This document shows positions 59,988-64,000 of a DNA stretch of 64,000 nucleotides, one piece after another. The stretch is from JAYQKL01 sp038142705. Lineage in GTDB: Bacteria; Pseudomonadota; Alphaproteobacteria; RS24. The stretch spans positions 1,116,001 to 1,180,000 of the forward strand of contig OZ244224.1 in the NCBI GenBank assembly GCA_965217015.1, given 5' to 3'. Each line of letters begins with the position of its first letter. Position 1 is the stretch's first letter. Under the pieces are notes generated by a model, which did not search any database, was not told where the DNA came from, and saw only the letters and a list, made by a program, of their open reading frames with translations. A program made the translations under genes and the position numbers.

Positions 59988-62942
59988 TTAAGATGTCGGC
60001 GCCAAATAGCGCGCCATCAGCTTTGTGACTTCTGGACGCAAGCGCGCCAACTCTGCCTCTACACGGTCAAGGCTTGGCACATTCACCGTCTGACAAATCA
60101 GATTTTCCAGCGCTTTTGAAAAAACCTCATCGGGCAGTTTGGTTAAGCACAGTTTCAAGACATGATTTATCGCGGTTTGCAAAGACAGCGCCTCAAATAA
60201 CAAAGCTTGGTCGGCTGGCTTTATCACCCCTGCTTGCTCCAACCCTGCCAATACGGTCTGCGTGCCGCCACGAGGTAAATCTGGCATGTCATGGGCATGG
60301 CATAAATATAAAGCCTGCGCGATAAATTCTATATCGACCAAACCACCTGGACGATGCTTCATATCCCAAAAATTTTTACCTGGAAAATTATCTCGCAAGC
60401 GCGCATGCATATCCCACACATCTTTGAGTGTTTTTTCAAGGTCGCGTTTTTGGGTTAAAATCTCATCTATCAAATGCTGAATTTTAACCGCCAGTTTCGA
60501 CTCGCCAGCTATCACCCGCGCCCGTGTGAGCGCCATATGTTCCCACACCCAAGCTTGCTCGCGCTGGTAATTGGCAAAACTCGAAAACTTGCTAATCAAA
60601 GCCCCCGCATTGCCGGACGGGCGCAAGCGCGTATCCACCTCAAACAACGCGCCCTCACTCGTCGGCACGGTCAATGCCGAAATTAATCGCCGCCCCATGC
60701 GCGCATAATAAACTTCAGCCGATAAAGGTTTCTCGCCCTCAGAGGCCGTATCAAAATCTGCCGCGTCACAAATCATAATCAGGTCTAAATCCGAAGCCGC
60801 CGTCATCTCATAGCTGCCGAATTTACCCATTGCCAGAACTGCCCAGTCGCTTTGCGCCAGCGCGCCATATTGTTGTCTAAAATCAAGCTCGACCAAATGC
60901 TGGCAGGCTTGCACACAAGCCGTTGCTAAATTTGTGAATGCCTGACCTGCTTGGTCTGGCGTCACACTGCCTGCTAATAATTGCGTGCTGGTTTTGAAAG
61001 ACTGCTCGCGCGTCCATATGCGCACCACATCGAGTTGCTGTTCAAAATAATCATATGCCTGCAACCGCTCTTGCAGAGCGCTTAAAAGTTGCGCAGTTGG
61101 TGGGAGCGGGTCGGTGAAATCCTTATCCAGCAGGCTGTCCATCATGGCAGGCTGGCGTACCATTAGCCCCGATAATCGTGGCGCCGTGCCGATAATATCA
61201 ACCATAAGCGACAATAAATGCGGGTTAGACTGAAACAGCGAAAAAGGTTGCACCCCAATCGGCAAGCCCTTTAAGAAATCCTCAAACCGCAGAAAAGCAA
61301 AATCTGGGTCGGGCGTGGTGCTCAATACATCAAGCAATTTGGGCATGAGACTGGTTAATAATTCACGCGCACGCTCAGAGCGCAACGCCGGAAAACGCCC
61401 CATATGCCATGACCGAATTTGCGAACTCACTGCTGCTGGATTTTGAAAACCAAGCCGCGATAAAGTCTCAATGGTTTCCGGGTCGTCCTGAACACCGGTA
61501 AACACCAAACTCCCGACATCAGATGCCAGCGCGTCTTCATTTTCAAACAAATTCGCATAATGCGTTTGCACAGATTGCATGACCAATATCATATCTCGCT
61601 CAAAATCTTCATGCGCCGCATAGCCTAAAAAACGCGAGAGCTTGACCAGCTTTTCAGCCTGAGAAGGCAGGCTGTGTGTCTGCTCATCATCGACCATTTG
61701 CAAACGATGTTCGACGCGCCGGAAAAACTGATAAGCCTGTATCAGCTCATCTGATGTTTGCTGGTTTATCCAGCCAGATGCAACGAGTTGAGGCAAAACC
61801 GCACAAGTTTGATTACCCCGCAAAGAAGGGTCACGCCCGCCCGCAATTAACTGCTGGGTCTGGACAAAAAATTCAATCTCGCGAATCCCCCCGCGCCCTA
61901 ATTTAATATTATGCCCGCTCACAGTAATATTTTGATGCCCGCGTACCGCATGAATTTGACGCTTCATGGCATGCACATCGGCGATGGCAGCAAAGTCCAA
62001 ATTACGGCGCCAAATGAACGGTTTTATCGTATCTAAAAAACGCTGCCCCACTTCTGCATTACCAGCAATGACACGCGCTTTGATATAGGCCGCGCGCTCC
62101 CAATTTTGCCCTAAGGTTTCATAATAAATTTCGGCGGCAGGCATAGACACCGCCACCCGCGTGGAGCCCGGATCAGGACGCAGGCGCAAATCCACCCGAA
62201 ACACAAATCCATCTGCGGTCGGGGTTTGTAAAATATGCACCAGCTTTTGCACCAGCGCGACATAAAAAACCTGCTCTTCAAGCCCGTCTTTCAGCGCTAA
62301 CATTTCAGGCTCATAAAAAGCCACCAAATCAATATCGGACGAATAATTCAGCTCAAAAGCGCCATGCTTGCCAAGCGCCAAAATGGTAAGACCCGTTTGG
62401 GATATTTGCGACACTTGCGAAACAATATCGCCCTTATCGCGCGCCTCCTGCACAGCCCAATCCACACCTGCCGCCACACATATATCCGCAAAGCGAGTCA
62501 ATAAATCCGTGACTTTCAGCACTGGCCATGCCAAAGCCATATCTGCCAGCGCAAGCATCAGGGCAAATGCCTGTCGGGTCTGGCGCAAATCCCGCATCAG
62601 GCTCTCTTCGTCCGCATATGTCATGGCCCGCTTGGGTAATTGCGATAATTGCGCCTCTAATAGGCTCTCCAGATTACTTAAATCCGGCGCCATAAGCGCC
62701 AATAAGTCGGGCCGCGTGCGCAAAATGCGGGTCAAAAAAGGCGACGCCTCAAAAACAGATAAAAGCAGCTTCTCTTGAGCACTCACAAATGCCAAAGCAC
62801 GGGCTTTATCGGGCGCGGATAAATCAGCAATCCAAACCTGCTGACAATCCGCAAGAAAAGCCTGCGCGCGCTCTAAATCCTGCGGCGGCTGTATGGCCAA
62901 TGCCGTCAATTTAAGTGGTGATGAGGGCGTTTTCGTGTTCAT
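59988..62942 (-). CDS. glnE: Bifunctional glutamine synthetase adenylyltransferase/adenylyl-removing enzyme
   Basis: Adds or removes AMP on glutamine synthetase under PII control, central to nitrogen regulation. It is 984 residues from the ATG at 62942; a TTG six codons earlier is less likely. There are two nucleotidyltransferase domains: LGKHGAFELNYSSDIDLVAF (removing domain, about residue 200) and MGKFGSYEMTAASDLDLIMI (adenylylating domain, about residue 720). Each has the GS/SS-x-D-x-D metal site, and each is followed by a helical domain with HRPGGLVDIEFIAQ or RGGIREIEFFVQ. The start lies inside the 3' end of the sensor kinase gene (32-base overlap), indicating coupling. Confidence 0.95.
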   Translation of the reverse strand: MNTKTPSSPLKLTALAIQPPQDLERAQAFLADCQQVWIADLSAPDKARALAFVSAQEKLLLSVFEASPFLTRILRTRPDLLALMAPDLSNLESLLEAQLSQLPKRAMTYADEESLMRDLRQTRQAFALMLALADMALAWPVLKVTDLLTRFADICVAAGVDWAVQEARDKGDIVSQVSQISQTGLTILALGKHGAFELNYSSDIDLVAFYEPEMLALKDGLEEQVFYVALVQKLVHILQTPTADGFVFRVDLRLRPDPGSTRVAVSMPAAEIYYETLGQNWERAAYIKARVIAGNAEVGQRFLDTIKPFIWRRNLDFAAIADVHAMKRQIHAVRGHQNITVSGHNIKLGRGGIREIEFFVQTQQLIAGGRDPSLRGNQTCAVLPQLVASGWINQQTSDELIQAYQFFRRVEHRLQMVDDEQTHSLPSQAEKLVKLSRFLGYAAHEDFERDMILVMQSVQTHYANLFENEDALASDVGSLVFTGVQDDPETIETLSRLGFQNPAAVSSQIRSWHMGRFPALRSERARELLTSLMPKLLDVLSTTPDPDFAFLRFEDFLKGLPIGVQPFSLFQSNPHLLSLMVDIIGTAPRLSGLMVRQPAMMDSLLDKDFTDPLPPTAQLLSALQERLQAYDYFEQQLDVVRIWTREQSFKTSTQLLAGSVTPDQAGQAFTNLATACVQACQHLVELDFRQQYGALAQSDWAVLAMGKFGSYEMTAASDLDLIMICDAADFDTASEGEKPLSAEVYYARMGRRLISALTVPTSEGALFEVDTRLRPSGNAGALISKFSSFANYQREQAWVWEHMALTRARVIAGESKLAVKIQHLIDEILTQKRDLEKTLKDVWDMHARLRDNFPGKNFWDMKHRPGGLVDIEFIAQALYLCHAHDMPDLPRGGTQTVLAGLEQAGVIKPADQALLFEALSLQTAINHVLKLCLTKLPDEVFSKALENLICQTVNVPSLDRVEAELARLRPEVTKLMARYLAPTS

Positions 62943-64000
62943 GATATTTATGTAGCACAATTTCAGCTTTAAGACCTTGCGGTATATTCTGCGTTAATTT
63001 GAGCTGGCCCTGATGCAGTTGAACAATCGCCGCCACAAGCGACAGCCCCAAACCACTGCCCTGATGCGTTCGGCTTTCATCAAGCCTAACAAACCGCTCT
63101 GTCACTCGCTCCAATGCCGCTTCTGGAATACCAGCCCCCATGTCACAAATGCGAATAATCACCCTATCCAACCAATCCTCAACTTCAATTTGCACCTCAG
63201 GATTATCGCCACCACCATATTTCAACGCATTATCAATGAGATTGACCACCGCCTGCGATAAAAGCGGATAGGAGCCTTGCACCATCAGCGGCTGATTGGG
63301 GGTTTGGGTGCGATAATGAAAACCTTTTTCTTCGGCAATGGGGGCAATAAATTCCGCCGCGTCCTGCACCAAAGCGCAAATATCAAGCTTATCCATTGGC
63401 ACCTCAGATGCGCCTGCTTCCAATCGGGTCAGCGATAAAAGCGCGTTAAATGTCACCAATAGGCTGTCTGCCTCTTCAATGGTTTTTTCTAAAACCTCGC
63501 GCAATTCCTCATTCGATGTATCTTGCATCAAGGTGACTTCGAGGCGATTGCGCAAACGATTTATCGGGCTTCTTAAATCATGCGCCACATTATCAGTCAC
63601 CTGCCGCATACTGCGCATCAAATCTTCAATACGCTCTAACATAGAGTTCAGGTTTTGCGATAATTGGTCAATTTCATCATCAGTGCCTTTTATCGGCACG
63701 CGCCGCGACAGGTCGCCGTCCATAATTTGTTTGCTGGCACGATTGATGCTGTCAATCCGGCGTCTGAAATTTCGGCTGATTAGCAAACCACCCGCGCCGC
63801 CCATCAGCAAAATCAAGCCCAGCCCATAAACCATGGCTTGTGTCATCAGCCGGTCAAGTTGGCGCAATTCTTCCACATCACGCGCCACCAATAATTTGAA
63901 ACCAAGCGATAAATCAATCAGCCGCCCGCGCGCAGTGGTGATTTTGGTTTCGTTCTCACGCTGGCGGCGATAGTCAAAATGGATCCAATTATCTGCCTGC
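62911..64000 (-). CDS. Sensor histidine kinase, N-terminus outside window
   Basis: Two-component sensor kinase. About 362 C-terminal residues are visible and the frame is open to the right edge. Order: periplasmic tail (ending near ARDVEELRQLDRLM), a membrane helix (MVYGLGLILLMGGAGGLLIS), a HAMP domain (RRIDSINRASKQIMDGDLSR), HisKA with the phospho-acceptor His in VAHDLRSPINRLRNRLE, and HATPase with NLIDNALKYGGG, ICDMGAGIPEAA and GSGLGLSLVAAIV. The N-terminal sensor part and its response regulator are not in the window. It overlaps glnE by 32 bases. The signal is unknown. Confidence 0.92.
   Translation of the reverse strand, partial: QADNWIHFDYRRQRENETKITTARGRLIDLSLGFKLLVARDVEELRQLDRLMTQAMVYGLGLILLMGGAGGLLISRNFRRRIDSINRASKQIMDGDLSRRVPIKGTDDEIDQLSQNLNSMLERIEDLMRSMRQVTDNVAHDLRSPINRLRNRLEVTLMQDTSNEELREVLEKTIEEADSLLVTFNALLSLTRLEAGASEVPMDKLDICALVQDAAEFIAPIAEEKGFHYRTQTPNQPLMVQGSYPLLSQAVVNLIDNALKYGGGDNPEVQIEVEDWLDRVIIRICDMGAGIPEAALERVTERFVRLDESRTHQGSGLGLSLVAAIVQLHQGQLKLTQNIPQGLKAEIVLHKYHEHENALITT

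Noticed and set aside
1..64000. Mobile elements, CRISPR arrays, phage or defence genes, tRNA and rRNA genes
   Set aside because: I looked for repeats of the right size, transposase or integrase motifs and tRNA-like ends and found none apart from tmRNA.

Overview
The window is a stretch of chromosome from an alphaproteobacterium. The main evidence is the gene order: rnpB, then an unbroken mraZ-to-ftsZ division and cell-wall (dcw) cluster continuing into lpxC-bamD-recN-ligA, and a thyA-folA / hflK-hflC-DUF2065-degP / serB / miaA-ilvB-ilvN-ilvC neighbourhood. A permuted two-piece tmRNA gene beside sspB points the same way. Base composition looks close to 50% GC and is even throughout. I cannot name the genus. 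There is no rRNA, tRNA, CRISPR array, prophage or insertion sequence, so this is a core region of the genome.

Layout. Positions 1-4.3 kb hold branched-chain amino acid synthesis (ilvC partial, ilvN, ilvB) behind miaA, all on the minus strand. 4.4-12.2 kb hold serB, envelope quality control (degP, DUF2065, hflC, hflK), the Fe-S carrier mrp, folA-thyA and tmRNA. 12.2-21.8 kb hold sspB, fumC, a ribbon-helix-helix protein, a FAD-linked D-2-hydroxyacid dehydrogenase, uvrD, prmA, a long aminopeptidase P and an unrecognised gene. 21.8-46.9 kb are a minus-strand block of 20 genes (ligA back to mraZ); from mraZ down to ftsA nearly every junction overlaps by 1-13 bases. RNase P RNA and a peptidoglycan amidase lie upstream of mraZ. 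48.4-55.2 kb hold gph and an acyl-CoA catabolic module: CoA ligase, MFE-2-type dehydrogenase, crotonase and a PimC/PimD-like acyl-CoA dehydrogenase pair. 55.2-64 kb hold cobA, a phosphohexomutase, a TSUP permease, dusA, a small secreted cysteine protein, glnE and a truncated sensor kinase.

How it works together. The dcw block makes lipid II (murE, F, D, C, B, ddl, mraY, murG) and the divisome (ftsL, I, W, Q, A, Z), with lpxC and bamD adding outer-membrane assembly. tmRNA and SspB form a tag-and-deliver pair for stalled ribosomes.

The most interesting signals are non-coding: (1) a possible branched-chain leader peptide in the ilvB leader, its tail made by a 15-bp tandem repeat; (2) a four-repeat MraZ operator with 10-bp phased T-tracts upstream of the dcw operon; (3) three tandem stem-loops between ftsA and ftsZ; (4) two mutually exclusive stems in front of the unrecognised gene at 21.3 kb. 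I found no wholly new multi-gene system.
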